A stretch of 64,000 bases of DNA from Maribacter halichondriae (GTDB taxonomy: Bacteria > Bacteroidota > Bacteroidia > Flavobacteriales > Flavobacteriaceae): contig NZ_CP107030.1 of the NCBI RefSeq assembly GCF_027474825.1, positions 3,724,001 to 3,788,000 on the forward strand, in the 5' to 3' direction. Made by a program: the position numbers and the translations under genes. This document shows, piece after piece, positions 41,216 to 51,381 of the stretch. The notes beneath the pieces were generated by a model. The model did no database searches, was not told where the DNA came from, and saw nothing but the letters and a program-made list of their open reading frames with translations. How positions within the stretch are numbered: position 1 is the stretch's first letter; each line of letters begins with the position of its first letter.

Positions 41216-43440
41216 ATGAACACCCCCAAAAACCTTATTAAAATGAAATGGAAATCCTTTTCTTTTATATCATTTTTTGTCGTGGTATTCATTATACTAT
41301 CGTTTGATAATCCTCAGTTTTCACAAGAAAAAGACCAATTCGTAGTCGTTTTGGATGCCGGTCACGGTGGCCATGACCCGGGAAATCTTGGTAATGGCTA
41401 TTTAGAAAAGAATATAGCCCTAAACATCGTGCTAAGGGTCGGAGCGCTCTTAAAGCAAAATTCTGACATCAAGGTAGTTTACACCCGAGATGACGATACT
41501 TTTGTAGATTTATACGTCAGGGGTGAAATCGCGAACAAGGCCGATGCCGATCTTTTTGTTTCGGTCCATTGCGATTCACATACTTCGGATGCCCATGGGG
41601 CAGGAACTTTTGTTTTGGGGCTACATGCCAACGAACAGAATTTTGAAATCGCGAAAAAAGAGAATTCCGTTATTTATCTGGAAGACAACTATGAAACCCG
41701 TTATGCGGATTATGACATCAATTCCCCTGAATCGGTCATCGGTCTTACCATCATGCAAGAAGAATTTTTGGATCAGAGCATTTTACTTGCCAAGTCAATG
41801 CAAGACAATTTTACGGGAAAGTTAAAACGAAAAGATAGAGAGGTAAAACAAGCGGGATTCATTGTACTTCACCAAACTTTCATGCCAAGTATTCTTATCG
41901 AGACAGGTTTTTTGACAAATAAAGAAGAAGGTGCCTACCTGAACTCCCAAAAAGGGCAATATGAAATGGGTGCCGCAATTGCCGATGCGATTTTGAGGTA
42001 TAGGGGCAACGTGCAGCCGGATATCGCTGGTGTAGGAACGCCGGTTTCACCAACGACAATCGCGGGACCTTCATCTGTGGAAATGGAGGCCGAAGCTGAA
42101 ACGGAGAAAGAACGTTTGGCCGAAGAGGTAAAAGTTGCAGAGGCAGCTGAAGTAGCGGTAAAAGAAAAAGAGGCCATTGAAGCCAAAAAACGTGAACTCG
42201 CCGAGTTGGAAGGAAAGCGAAGAGAGGCCGAGGAAGCCAAAAAAGCCCAAGAAGAACTTGCCGAGAAAAACCGTATAGCCGAAGCGGAGAAAAAGGCGAA
42301 GGAAGAACTTGCGGAGAAAGAACGTTTAGCGGAGGAGGCCAAAATAGCCGAAGCTGCTGAAGTCGCTAAAAGAGAAAAAGAGGCGGAGGAAGCTAAGATA
42401 GCCGAGGAAGCCGTAGCGGCAAAAAAGGAGAAGGAAGCCGAGGAGACAAAAAAACGTGAACTCGCCGAGTTGGAAGGAAAGCGAAGAGAGGCCGAGGAAG
42501 CCAAAAAAGCCCAAGAAGAACTTGCCGAGAAAAACCGTATAGCCGAAGCGGAGAAAAAGGCGAAGGAAGAACTTGCGGAGAAAGAACGTTTAGCGGAGGA
42601 GGCCAAAATAGCCGAAGCTGCTGAAGTCGCTAAAAGAGAAAAAGAGGCGGAGGAAGCTAAGATAGCCGAGGAAGCCGTAGCGGCAAAAAAGGAGAAGGAA
42701 GCCGAGGAGACAAAAAAACGTGAACTCGCCGAGTTGGAAGGAAAGCGAAGAGAGGCCGAAGAAGCTAAAAAAGCACAGGAAGAACTGGCGGAGAAAAAAC
42801 GTATAGCCGAAGCGGAGAAAAAGGCGAAGGAAGAACTTGCGGAGAAAGAACGTTTAGCAGACGAGGCCAAGATAGCCGAAGCTGCTGAAGTCGCTAAAAG
42901 AGAAAAAGAGGCGGAGGAAGCTAAGATAGCCGAGGAAGCCGAAGCGGCAAAAAAGGAGAAGGAAGCCGAGGAGACAAAAAAACGTGAACTTGCCGAGTTG
43001 GAAAGAAAGCAAAGAGAGGCTGAGGATGCCAAAAAAGCTCAGGAAGAACTTGCCGAGAAAGATCGTATTGCCGAAGCGGAGAAAAAGGCGAAGGAAGAAC
43101 TTGCAGAAAAAGAACATCGCGCTGAACAGGCAAAAAATACGGAAGTTGAAAAGGGGGCGATCCCGAAAGTGAATCAAAAGTAGTTTTTAAGGTACAGCTT
43201 TTGGCCAGCTCAAAAGAGATACCGTTAGAACCGCAAAATTTCAATGGTTTGAATAGGCTATCAAAAGAACCGATTAAAAACCTTTTTCGTTACATGTATG
43301 GTGGCACGGGTTCTTACCGCGAAGCCAAAATGCTGAAATCGAACGCTGACGTGAAAGGTTATCCGACCTCTTATATTGTGGCCTATAAAGATGGAGTGCG
43401 TATTACCGTTCAAGAGGCACTGAAATACGTTGATGAATAA
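41216..43440 (+). CDS. N-acetylmuramoyl-L-alanine amidase (Amidase_3) with long charged repeat and SPOR-like tail (one apparent frameshift)
   Basis: The reconstructed 741-residue protein cuts the MurNAc-L-Ala bond of peptidoglycan. After a signal/anchor (residues 15-30) the Amidase_3 domain covers about 40-265: zinc-binding His50 in VVVLDAGHGGHDPG, Glu64 in GYLEKNIALN, the third ligand in SVHCDSHTSD and catalytic glutamate in SILIETGFLTN. Residues about 285-640 are a charged Ala/Glu/Lys repeat of 88-residue units, likely helical. The last 90 residues (VVFKVQLLASSKEI, SYREAKMLKSNADVKGYPTSYIVAYKDG) look like the peptidoglycan-binding tail of flavobacterial homologues. The frame breaks at G5 43153-43157; one added G gives EKGGDPESESKVVFKVQLL. 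mlaD begins 53 bp downstream. Confidence 0.9.
42191..43150 (+). repeat. 264-bp in-frame tandem repeats within the amidase gene
   Basis: Units begin at CGTGAACT at 42191, 42455, 42719 and 42983, each exactly 264 bp (88 codons) apart. Units 1 and 2 appear identical base for base, unit 3 differs at a few sites, and unit 4 is partial and the most diverged. Near-perfect identity between the first two points to recent duplication or gene conversion. The number of units could vary between strains or be collapsed or expanded by assembly. Confidence 0.92.
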
Positions 43441-43463
43441 ATACGCTATCTAAAATTTATTCC

Positions 43464-43471
43464 TAATTTTG
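43464..43471 (+). promoter_or_regulatory. Candidate -7 box for mlaD
   Basis: TAATTTTG matches TAnnTTTG and lies 22 bp before the mlaD TTG. It shares the longer string CTAATTTTG(C/T)TAG with the pfkA candidate. No -33 TTG at normal spacing was found. Confidence 0.28.
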
Positions 43472-43493
43472 TTAGTAACAGAAAACCATCCTT

Positions 43494-44462
43494 TTGAAAC
43501 TATCTAGAGAAGTTAAGACCGGTATTATCGTTATTGGAGGCATTTTACTGTTCATATTGGGCTTTAGTTATCTGAAATCTACCCCTTTGTTCGACGATAG
43601 TAAAACGCTTTATGCGATTTATCCGAATGTTGGAGGGCTACAGGCGGGGACACAAGTTTCGGTAAACGGATTTTCCGTTGGAACGGTTAACAACATTAGA
43701 TTTAAGGATGAGACCGGTAACCTCTTGGTCACCTTTACGGTCAACAACGATTTTGATTTTTCCAAAAATAGCAAGGCGGAACTTTACGATACCGGAATCA
43801 TTGGGGGCAAGGGAATTCAGATTATACCAATTTTTGATGGAGCTCCCATGACGAAATCCGGTGATACGTTACAAGCCACTACGAAGCCTGGGTTGACCGA
43901 ATTGGTTCAGACGAGTTTAAACCCTTTGAAGAATAGGATTGAAGGTGCTGTATCGAACGCTGATTCATTGATGATAAATGTGAATCAGGTTCTTGATGAC
44001 CGCACAAAAAAGGATTTGCGCGAGAGCATTGCAGGATTGAGCCAATTGATGAAAAGCCTTCAAGGCAGTGCCGATGTGCTTAACGGAATTTTAAGTGACA
44101 ACAAAGGCAAATTAGACAGTTCGTTGACCAATTTTAGAGCGCTGACCAATAATTTTGCAAAACTTTCAGATTCCCTGAATAACGCAGGTTTAGGAAGAAC
44201 TTTGGCCAGCCTTGAATCTACGGTTGCTAATTTGGATAACCTATTGGCCCGAATCAATCAAGGTGATGGTACTTTGGGCAAGTTGATGAAAGATGAGGAG
44301 TTGTATACGAATTTGAACAATGCTTCAAGAGAGTTGGATCTTTTGTTGCAAGACTTCCGTTTGAACCCTAAACGTTATGTGAATGTTTCCGTATTTGGTA
44401 AAAAACAAAAGGAGTATACCGTCCCTGAAGAGGATCCTGCGGAAAAAATAGACGAACAATAA
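43494..44462 (+). CDS. MlaD/MCE-family lipid-transport protein
   Basis: The 322-residue protein has one N-terminal membrane helix (TGIIVIGGILLFILGFSYL) and an MCE domain at about residues 38-115 (LYAIYPNVGGLQAGTQVSVNGFSVGTVNNIRF, LYDTGIIGGKGIQIIPIF). A long helical region with periodic leucines follows (SLNPLKNRIEGAVSNADSLM to LGKLMKDEELYTNLN). MCE proteins form periplasmic rings or tubes carrying phospholipids between membranes. The start TTG 43494 directly precedes KLSREVKTG, as in homologues. No MlaE/MlaF permease or ATPase genes are adjacent. Its TAA is immediately followed by the ATG of the next gene, implying coupled translation. Confidence 0.92.
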   Translation: MKLSREVKTGIIVIGGILLFILGFSYLKSTPLFDDSKTLYAIYPNVGGLQAGTQVSVNGFSVGTVNNIRFKDETGNLLVTFTVNNDFDFSKNSKAELYDTGIIGGKGIQIIPIFDGAPMTKSGDTLQATTKPGLTELVQTSLNPLKNRIEGAVSNADSLMINVNQVLDDRTKKDLRESIAGLSQLMKSLQGSADVLNGILSDNKGKLDSSLTNFRALTNNFAKLSDSLNNAGLGRTLASLESTVANLDNLLARINQGDGTLGKLMKDEELYTNLNNASRELDLLLQDFRLNPKRYVNVSVFGKKQKEYTVPEEDPAEKIDEQ

Positions 44463-45788
44463 ATGCAGTACCTGCCCAATATTGTATTTGCCATTATACT
44501 TATAACGGCTATTGGCTTTTTTGCCAAAAATATCAAACGTCTTTCTAGAAATATTAAATTGGGGAAGGATGTTGACGTATCGGACAACAAATCCAGCCGA
44601 TGGAACAATATGGCTCGAATTGCCTTGGGGCAGACAAAAATGGTGGTCAGGCCCATTGCCGGCATTCTTCATATCATCGTTTATGTTGGCTTCATCATAA
44701 TCAATATCGAAGTACTTGAAATCATAATTGACGGACTTTTTGGAACCCATCGCATTTTCTCATCTCTCGGTGGGGTATACGATATCTTGATAGCCTCATT
44801 TGAAATTTTGGCACTATTGGTCATTGTAGCGGTAATCGTTTTTTGGATTCGTCGGAACATCATCAGGTTACAGCGATTCATAAAGCCCGAAATGAAGGGC
44901 TGGCCTAAGAAAGACGGCAATCTTATCCTTTACATTGAATTGGTATTGATGGTATTGTTCCTTACCATGAACGCTACTGATTTTCGATTACAACAATTGG
45001 GTGTAGATCATTATTCGCAGGCCGGAGCTTTTCCCATAAGTCGATATTTGATTCCATTATTTGAAGGATTCTCAACGGACACTTTGATAATAATAGAACG
45101 TACGGCTTGGTGGCTCCATATTGTCGGAATCTTGTTTTTCTTGAACTATCTCTATTACTCCAAACATTTGCATATCCTTTTGGCTTTTCCTAACACTTAT
45201 TTTGGAAAATTGGGGCCAAAAGGAAAATTTAAAAATCTTGATGCCGTTACCCAAGAAGTGAAACTTATGATGGATCCATCGGCCGATCCGTTCGCTGCTC
45301 CTGCCGAGGATGCACCGGCACCAGAAAAATTTGGAGCTTCCGATGTAATGGATCTTTCGTGGGTTCAATTGCTTAATGCCTACACCTGCACCGAATGTGG
45401 GCGATGTACAAGCGAATGTCCGGCCAACCAAACGGGTAAAAAACTTTCCCCAAGAAAGGTCATGATGGACACCCGTGATAGACTTGAAGAAGTAGGAAAA
45501 AATATCGACGCCAACAAAGGAGTATTCGTGGATGATGGCAAACAATTGTTGGACAACTATATCACAAGAGAAGAATTATGGGCCTGCACCTCTTGCAACG
45601 CATGTGTAGAAGCTTGCCCTGTTAGCATTGACCCTCTTTCTATAATTATGGATATGCGTCAATATCTTGTTATGGAGCAGTCTGCAGCACCTACAGAACT
45701 GAACAATATGATGGGCAATATCGAAAACAACGGAGCGCCTTGGCCCTTCAATCAGATGGATAGGCTTAACTGGAGCCAAGAACAATAA
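44463..45788 (+). CDS. Membrane Fe-S oxidoreductase: NarI/HdrE-like membrane domain fused to 2x[4Fe-4S]
   Basis: The 441-residue protein begins with about five membrane helices (residues 4-21, 62-85, 96-121, 150-170, 210-240) with histidines in HIIVYV, WWLHIVG and KHLHIL, as expected for b-heme ligation in NarI/HdrE-type subunits. A cytoplasmic domain follows with two cysteine clusters, CTECGRCTSECP and CTSCNACVEACP, each completing one [4Fe-4S] centre as in HdrC/GlpC. The layout suggests electron transfer between menaquinone and its partner encoded next, which starts 12 bp later. Its ATG abuts the mlaD stop. The electron donor or substrate is not known for aerobic Bacteroidota. Confidence 0.9.
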   Translation: MQYLPNIVFAIILITAIGFFAKNIKRLSRNIKLGKDVDVSDNKSSRWNNMARIALGQTKMVVRPIAGILHIIVYVGFIIINIEVLEIIIDGLFGTHRIFSSLGGVYDILIASFEILALLVIVAVIVFWIRRNIIRLQRFIKPEMKGWPKKDGNLILYIELVLMVLFLTMNATDFRLQQLGVDHYSQAGAFPISRYLIPLFEGFSTDTLIIIERTAWWLHIVGILFFLNYLYYSKHLHILLAFPNTYFGKLGPKGKFKNLDAVTQEVKLMMDPSADPFAAPAEDAPAPEKFGASDVMDLSWVQLLNAYTCTECGRCTSECPANQTGKKLSPRKVMMDTRDRLEEVGKNIDANKGVFVDDGKQLLDNYITREELWACTSCNACVEACPVSIDPLSIIMDMRQYLVMEQSAAPTELNNMMGNIENNGAPWPFNQMDRLNWSQEQ

Positions 45789-45800
45789 CGAAAAGGTTAT

Positions 45801-46591
45801 ATGGGAAACGAGCTAAAAGTACCTACCATGGCCGAAGTCTTTGCGACCGGACAACAGCCCGAAGTTTTATTTTGGGTAGGTTGCGCCGGTAGTTTTGATG
45901 ACCGCGCCAAAAAAATTACTAAGGCATTTGTGAAAATTTTGAACAAAGCAAATGTCTCATTTGCCGTTTTGGGCACCGAAGAAAGCTGTACGGGTGATCC
46001 GGCCAAAAGATCTGGTAATGAATTTTTGTTTCAAATGCAGGCGGTGACCAATATCGAGGTGATGAACGCCTATGCAATTAAAAAAATCGTAACGGCATGT
46101 CCACATTGTTTCAATACCCTGAAAAATGAGTACCCGGGCCTTGGGGGAAATTATGAAGTAGTGCACCATACTCAATTTTTAAAGCAGCTTTTGGAAGAAG
46201 GTCGTATTTCCATGGAAGGCGGAAAGTTCAAGGGTAAACGTATTACTTTTCATGACCCATGTTATCTGGGCCGTGCCAATGATGTTTATGAGGCCCCCAG
46301 AGACCTCATTCGGAAATTGGATGCCGAACTGGTCGAAATGAAGAATTGCAAGAAAAAGGACTTTGTTGTGGTGCCGGTGGGGCGCAAATGTTCAAAGAAC
46401 CTGAAAAAGGCGATAAAGATGTGAATATCGAACGTACTGAACAGGCCTTGGAAACCCAACCTGAAATTATAGCCGCGGCCTGTCCGTTTTGTAATACGAT
46501 GATGACCGATGGCATTAAAAACAAAGAGAAAGAAGCCGTGATACAAGTAATGGACGTAGCCGAGCTTATAGCAAATGCAGAAGACCTTTAG
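45801..46591 (+). CDS. HdrB-like (Fe-S)-binding protein with two CCG domains (one apparent frameshift)
   Basis: The reconstructed 263-residue protein has two cysteine-rich (CCG) domains of the heterodisulfide-reductase B/GlpC/LutA type. The first has VGCAGSF and ACPHCFNTL, and ITFHDPCYLGRAN leads into the second; the second has GLCCGAGGAQMF and ACPFCNTMM. The frame breaks at A5 46353-46357; one added A restores NCKKKGLCCGAGG. Paired with the upstream membrane protein, it would form a two-subunit oxidoreductase in which the CCG site handles a disulfide or carries an unusual [4Fe-4S] cluster. True coenzyme M/B heterodisulfide is not expected here; the physiological substrate is unknown. Confidence 0.88.
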
Positions 46592-46632
46592 GCATAGCTA
46601 AAATTTTAAGACAACCCCAAATTATTGATGTT

Positions 46633-47115
46633 ATGCTAGTAGATTTTGACACCTTACCCGATGATGCACGAATTTGGATATATCAGGGAAGCAGGAGTTT
46701 GTCGGAAGATGAGCTGATCGAAATCAGACAGGCCATGGATGATTTTATACAGAAGTGGACAGCACATGGAAGTGAGCTAAAATCTGGGTATGAAATCCGG
46801 TACAAACGATTTTTAGTACTAGGGCTGGACCAATCTAAGGCCTCTGCCTCTGGCTGTTCAATCGATGCATCGGTTCATTTTATTCAACAACTTGAAAAAA
46901 AATATAATATCGAACTTTTGGACAAAATGAATGTGTCTTACAAACAGGGAGATTTTATTGCCTACAAGTCTTTGGTGGACTTTAAGAAAATGGCGCGCCA
47001 GAAAGCGGTTTCAAAAAATACCGTGGTCTTCAACAATCTGGTAGCCAACAAGCAAGAATACACAGAACATTGGGAAGTGCCGGCCTCCGAAAGTTGGCAC
47101 TCCCGATTTATGTAA
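46633..47115 (+). CDS. Conserved Bacteroidota protein of unknown function
   Basis: This soluble 160-residue protein begins MLVDFDTLPDDARIWIYQGSRSLSEDE and has the conserved-looking segments WTAHGSELKSGYEIRYKRFLVLGLD, ASGCSIDASVHFIQQLEKKY and TVVFNNLV. Homologues in databases are often labelled ABC transporter ATPase, but no Walker A, Walker B or signature motif is present, so that label should not be copied. It lies 41 bp after the Fe-S gene in the same direction, suggesting the same operon as mlaD and the Hdr-like pair. The C-terminus ends in a serine/tryptophan-rich SESWHSRFM. Function unknown. Confidence 0.85.
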   Translation: MLVDFDTLPDDARIWIYQGSRSLSEDELIEIRQAMDDFIQKWTAHGSELKSGYEIRYKRFLVLGLDQSKASASGCSIDASVHFIQQLEKKYNIELLDKMNVSYKQGDFIAYKSLVDFKKMARQKAVSKNTVVFNNLVANKQEYTEHWEVPASESWHSRFM

Positions 47116-47224
47116 ACCTGCTTCTGGTACGGTAATTGGATATATTAAAGCATTTCGTTTTGAAAAATCGGATAAAGTGCAATAATTAGTGCGGTTTTCA
47201 GTTAATTCCATAGACCAATTTTAT

Positions 47225-50130
47225 ATGCGTTTTTTTACTGTTCTCCCATTCTTTTTTTTGATTTTAGTTGCCCGGGCTCAAAAAAACCCTTTGGTGACCA
47301 GAGATAGCCTTTCCCAACAAAAATGGGTCGACACTCAGTATAACGATATGTCTTTGGAAGAAAGAGTTGGCCAGTTGTTTATGGTCAGTATTGGGTCTAA
47401 AGAAAATTCGGATGCCGATAAGATTAAGGCATTGATCCAAAAACACCATATCGGAGGGGTCATATTTTTGCCTGGTGGACCAGTTCAACAAGCGAAATTG
47501 ACTAACTATTTTCAAAAAACTTCAAAACGCCCCTTGTTGATCGGCCAAGATGCGGAATGGGGCCTAGCTATGCGGTTGGACTCTACCTACGCTTTTCCGT
47601 GGAACATGACATTGGGTGCTATTTCCGACAGTACCATTGTTGAAAAAGTAGGATACCGTATTGGAAAGCACGCCAAAAGATTGGGTGTTCATATTAATTT
47701 CGCCCCGGTGCTCGATGTTAACATGAATCCTGAAAACCCAATTATCGGAAACCGTTCGTTCGGTGAGAATCGGGAGAATGTCTCCCAAAAAGGTGTGGCC
47801 ATGATAAAGGGAATAGAAAAAGCGGGTGTATTGACAAGCGGTAAACATTTTCCGGGTCATGGCGATACGGCTACGGACTCGCACTATTCGCTTCCGGTAC
47901 TCGAATTTTCGAAAGAACGACTGGACAGTATAGAGATTTATCCCTATAAGAAAGCAATAGAGGCAGGACTCAGTAGTGTTATGGTTGCTCATTTGAATAT
48001 TCCAAGTCTAGAAATGAAAAAAGACCTTCCTTCGTCCTTATCCGAACAAATTATTACAGGAATCCTTAAAGATGAAATGGGTTTTAAGGGACTGGTCTTT
48101 ACCGACGCCTTGAATATGAAAGGCGTTGCCGATCATGGTAAAAACGGGGAAGTGGAACTTGAAGCTTTTATGGCCGGCAATGACATTCTTTTGATGCCTA
48201 CCGAACTTGAAAAGGCCAAGGAAAAGCTAATTAAGGCAGTTGAGAAGGGAAAAATTACAGAGCAACGCCTGGCCAGTTCGGTCAAAAAATTCTTATGGCC
48301 AAATATAAAGTTGGGCTGCATAAAACCCGTTTCGTCGATTTGAATAATTTACATGAAGATTTAAATACTTTGGAAGACGACTTGGTCTATGAGGAAGCCA
48401 TAGAAAATGCTATTACGGTAGTCAAGAACGACTATTATCTTATGGGCGTCAAGAAGTTGGAAAACAAAAAGATAGCCTATGTCAAGTTCGGTGACGACAA
48501 CAGTGATGCGTTCATAACCGAACTAAATAAATATACAAAGGTTGATCAAATCAACGGGAAGGATATTGCCACTTTAAAAAAGAAATTAAAAGACTATAAT
48601 CTGGTGATTATCGGTCTACACAAGAGTAATGAAAGTCCTTGGAAACCTTTTGATTTTTCTAAAAATGAACTTTTCTGGTTAGAGGAAATCGCCAAAGAAC
48701 GAAGTTCGAACCTTATTTTATCCGTTTTTGCCAAACCCTATGCCTTGTCAAAAGTGGCTTCTTATAAGAATATCGATGGGGTAGTGGTAGCTTATCAGAA
48801 TAGCAAAATGGCCCAAGAAAAGACGGCACAACTTATTTTTGGAGCCATCCCAGCAAAAGGTATTTTACCGGTTTCAGTTAACGAGAACTTTCCCGTGAAT
48901 ACAAGTATATCTCTCGAATCTTTAAAACGTTTGGGCTATAGCATTCCTGAGCGGGTGGGCATGAGTAGTACCAAATTGGCGGAGGTCGATAGATTGGTTC
49001 AAGATGGTCTCGATTCGTTGATGTACCCAGGGGCACAGGTGATAATTGCGCGCAGGGGCAAAGTAATTTACAACAAAGGTTTTGGAAAACCTACCTATGA
49101 ATCGAAGGTCGATATTGGGCCAGATCATATTTATGACTTGGCTTCGATTACCAAGATACTGGCCACTTTGCCGATTATTATGAAAATGGAGGAAGAGGGT
49201 AAGATAGCCTTAAACGATACCTTTGAGGAACTCATTCCTGAATACGGTGATTCGGAGCTCAAAAATGTTACGGTTTTAAAGGCACTTTCGCACTATGGGC
49301 GACTTCCTTCTTGGATCGCCTTTTACGTTAGTACGTTGGATGAGAAACGGAAACCTTCCGAAGAATTTTATAGAAAGGCTCCCTCAGATGGTTTTACGAT
49401 CAAGGTAAGCGACAATCTTTTTCTGGCAGATGCGTATAAAGACTCCATCTATGATAGAATCGGGCGGCAAGACCTGAAGTCTAACCGCTACCGGTATAGC
49501 GATGTGGCCTATTACGTGATGAAAAAATACATCGAAGATACGAACAAGACACGATTGGATAAACTTGCGGATGATTTCTTGTATAAACCTATTGGTGCTT
49601 CGCATACAAGCTACAACCCTTTGGAAAAATTTCCGAAAAATATCATTGTGCCCTCCGAGGTGGATAAATACTATCGTTATCAAACTGTGCAAGGCTACGT
49701 TCACGATATGGGTGCCGCTATGCAAGGTGGTGTAGGTGGTCACGCTGGATTGTTCGGTAATGCGAACGACGTTGCCAAAATTATGCAAATGTACCTTCAA
49801 GATGGGTTTTATGGCGGCCATCGGTTTTTAGATGCCAGAACGGTCAAGAAATTCAATACCTGTTATTTCTGTGACAAGAAAGTAAGAAGGGGAGTGGGTT
49901 TTGATAAGCCCGAATCAAGGGGCGGAGGACCCGCCTGCGAGTGCGTTTCACGAAAAAGTTTTGGCCATAGCGGATTTACGGGAACCTACACCTGGGCCGA
50001 CCCCGAAGAAGATTTGGTTTACGTATTCCTTTCGAACCGAACCTACCCAACCGCATCGAATACGTTACTGGTCAAAACGGGTTTAAGAACTAGGATTCAA
50101 TATGCCATATACAAGGCCATAGACAATTGA
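47225..50130 (+). CDS. GH3 (NagZ-like) N-acetylhexosaminidase fused to class C-type serine hydrolase (one apparent frameshift)
   Basis: The reconstructed 968-residue protein has a signal peptide (MRFFTVLPFFFLILVARAQ), a GH3 domain over about residues 45-370, a GH3 C-terminal region to about 590, then a beta-lactamase/transpeptidase-like domain. NagZ-type motifs are GKHFPGHGDTATDSHYSLP and the nucleophile segment VFTDALNMKGV. The serine-hydrolase motifs are SITK (49144-49155), YSD (49495-49503) and HSG (49966-49974). The frame breaks at A6 48284-48289; one added A gives SSVKKILMAKYKVGLHK. The ATG at 47225 is preferred over the GTG at 47189. Periplasmic trimming of peptidoglycan glycan strands and an associated peptide or ester bond is inferred; this fusion type recurs in Bacteroidota. 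Confidence 0.9.
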
Positions 50131-50222
50131 TTTTCATGTCGCCCGATTCTCCATTAACGAATTCTTAACGCTGTTGCCCGTAAATAAAACGGGTCAATTT
50201 CGACTGAGCAGCGGGTTTTCAC

Positions 50223-50230
50223 TAAATTTG
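50223..50230 (+). promoter_or_regulatory. Candidate -7 box very close to the bshA start
   Basis: TAAATTTG matches TAnnTTTG and ends only 5 bp before the bshA ATG, with a TTTC at 50198-50201 in rough -33 position (21-bp spacer). If used, the transcript would be leaderless or nearly so. Confidence 0.3.
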
Positions 50231-50235
50231 TAACG

Positions 50236-51381
50236 ATGAAGATAGCCATAGTATGTTACCCTACCTTCGGGGGTAGTGGTGTTGTAGCAACCGAATTAGG
50301 AATCGCCCTTGCCAATAGGGGGCACGAGGTACATTTTGTAACCTATCGCCAACCGGTTCGACTCGAACTGCTTAATAGCAAGATACATTTTCATGAGGTA
50401 CATGTTCCTGAATATCCGCTCTTTCATTATCAACCCTATGAGTTAGCTTTATCAAGTAAGCTGGTAGATACCATTAAGTTGTACGGTATCGAATTGTTAC
50501 ATGTACACTATGCCATTCCACATGCCTATGCGGGGTATATGGCCAAAAAAATGCTCGAAGAAGAAAATATACACATCCCGATGATAACTACCTTGCATGG
50601 TACCGATATTACCCTGGTGGGCAAACACCCCTTTTACAAACCTGCGGTGACCTTCAGTATCAATCAATCCGACGTAGTGACTTCGGTCTCGGAAAGCCTA
50701 AAACAGGAAACACTTGAATTGTTCAATATCAAAAAGGATATACAGGTTATTCCAAATTTCATCGACACCAAAAAATATAGTTCTTCATTTACCGATTGTC
50801 AACGATCATTGATGGCGAATGATGACGAAAGAATTGTGACCCATATCAGCAATTTTAGAAAGGTCAAACGAATACCAGATGTCATTCATATTTTTAATAG
50901 GATACAGAAAGAAATTCCGGCTAAGCTGATTATGGTAGGCGAGGGGCCCGAAAAGGAAAATGCCGAATTTATGTGCGAACAATTGGGTATTACCGACAAA
51001 GTCCTATTTTTAGGAAACAGCAATGAGATCGATAGAATTTTGTGCTTTTCAGATTTATTCTTATTGCCCTCAGAGACGGAGAGCTTCGGGCTGGCAGCTT
51101 TGGAAGCCATGATAAACAGAGTTCCCGTAATTTCCAGTAATACAGGAGGAATTCCAGAGGTCAACAAACAAGGAATAACAGGATACTTGAGCGATGTGGG
51201 CGACGTAGAAGATATGGCTCAAAACGCCTTGAAAATATTGGGCGATGACCTCATACTTGAAAAATTTAAGAAAAATGCTGTAAAAGCGGCCCAAAAGTTT
51301 GATATTTTAAAGGTACTTCCACTTTATGAAGCCGTTTATGAAAAGGCATATAGCAGTAGACTTAATACTTCATACAGCTAA
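50236..51381 (+). CDS. bshA: N-acetyl-alpha-D-glucosaminyl L-malate synthase (bacillithiol pathway)
   Basis: BshA is the GT-B glycosyltransferase that joins UDP-GlcNAc and L-malate in the first step of bacillithiol synthesis. The 381-residue protein has the family N-terminus KIAIVCYPTFGGSGVVATELGIALANRGHEVHFV, then PLFHYQPYELAL, LHVHYAIPHAYAGYMAKKML and ITTLHGTDITLVG. The nucleotide-sugar site reads SNFRKVKRI and LLPSETESFGLAALEAMINRVPVISSNTGGIPEV. It is followed without any gap by a small lipoprotein gene (TAA then ATG). No bshB or bshC is in the window. Confidence 0.96.
   Translation: MKIAIVCYPTFGGSGVVATELGIALANRGHEVHFVTYRQPVRLELLNSKIHFHEVHVPEYPLFHYQPYELALSSKLVDTIKLYGIELLHVHYAIPHAYAGYMAKKMLEEENIHIPMITTLHGTDITLVGKHPFYKPAVTFSINQSDVVTSVSESLKQETLELFNIKKDIQVIPNFIDTKKYSSSFTDCQRSLMANDDERIVTHISNFRKVKRIPDVIHIFNRIQKEIPAKLIMVGEGPEKENAEFMCEQLGITDKVLFLGNSNEIDRILCFSDLFLLPSETESFGLAALEAMINRVPVISSNTGGIPEVNKQGITGYLSDVGDVEDMAQNALKILGDDLILEKFKKNAVKAAQKFDILKVLPLYEAVYEKAYSSRLNTSYS

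Noticed and set aside
41935..43032. Long minus-strand frame (365 codons, Ser/Ala/Phe-rich) opposite the amidase repeat
   Set aside because: It is the mirror image of the 264-bp repeat, whose codon bias leaves the opposite strand open; it has no start context or family motif.
42191..43150. CRISPR array
   Set aside because: The repeats are 264 bp, contiguous, in frame and without spacers.
46633..47115. ABC transporter ATPase
   Set aside because: Common database label for this family, but Walker A, Walker B and the LSGGQ-type signature are all absent.
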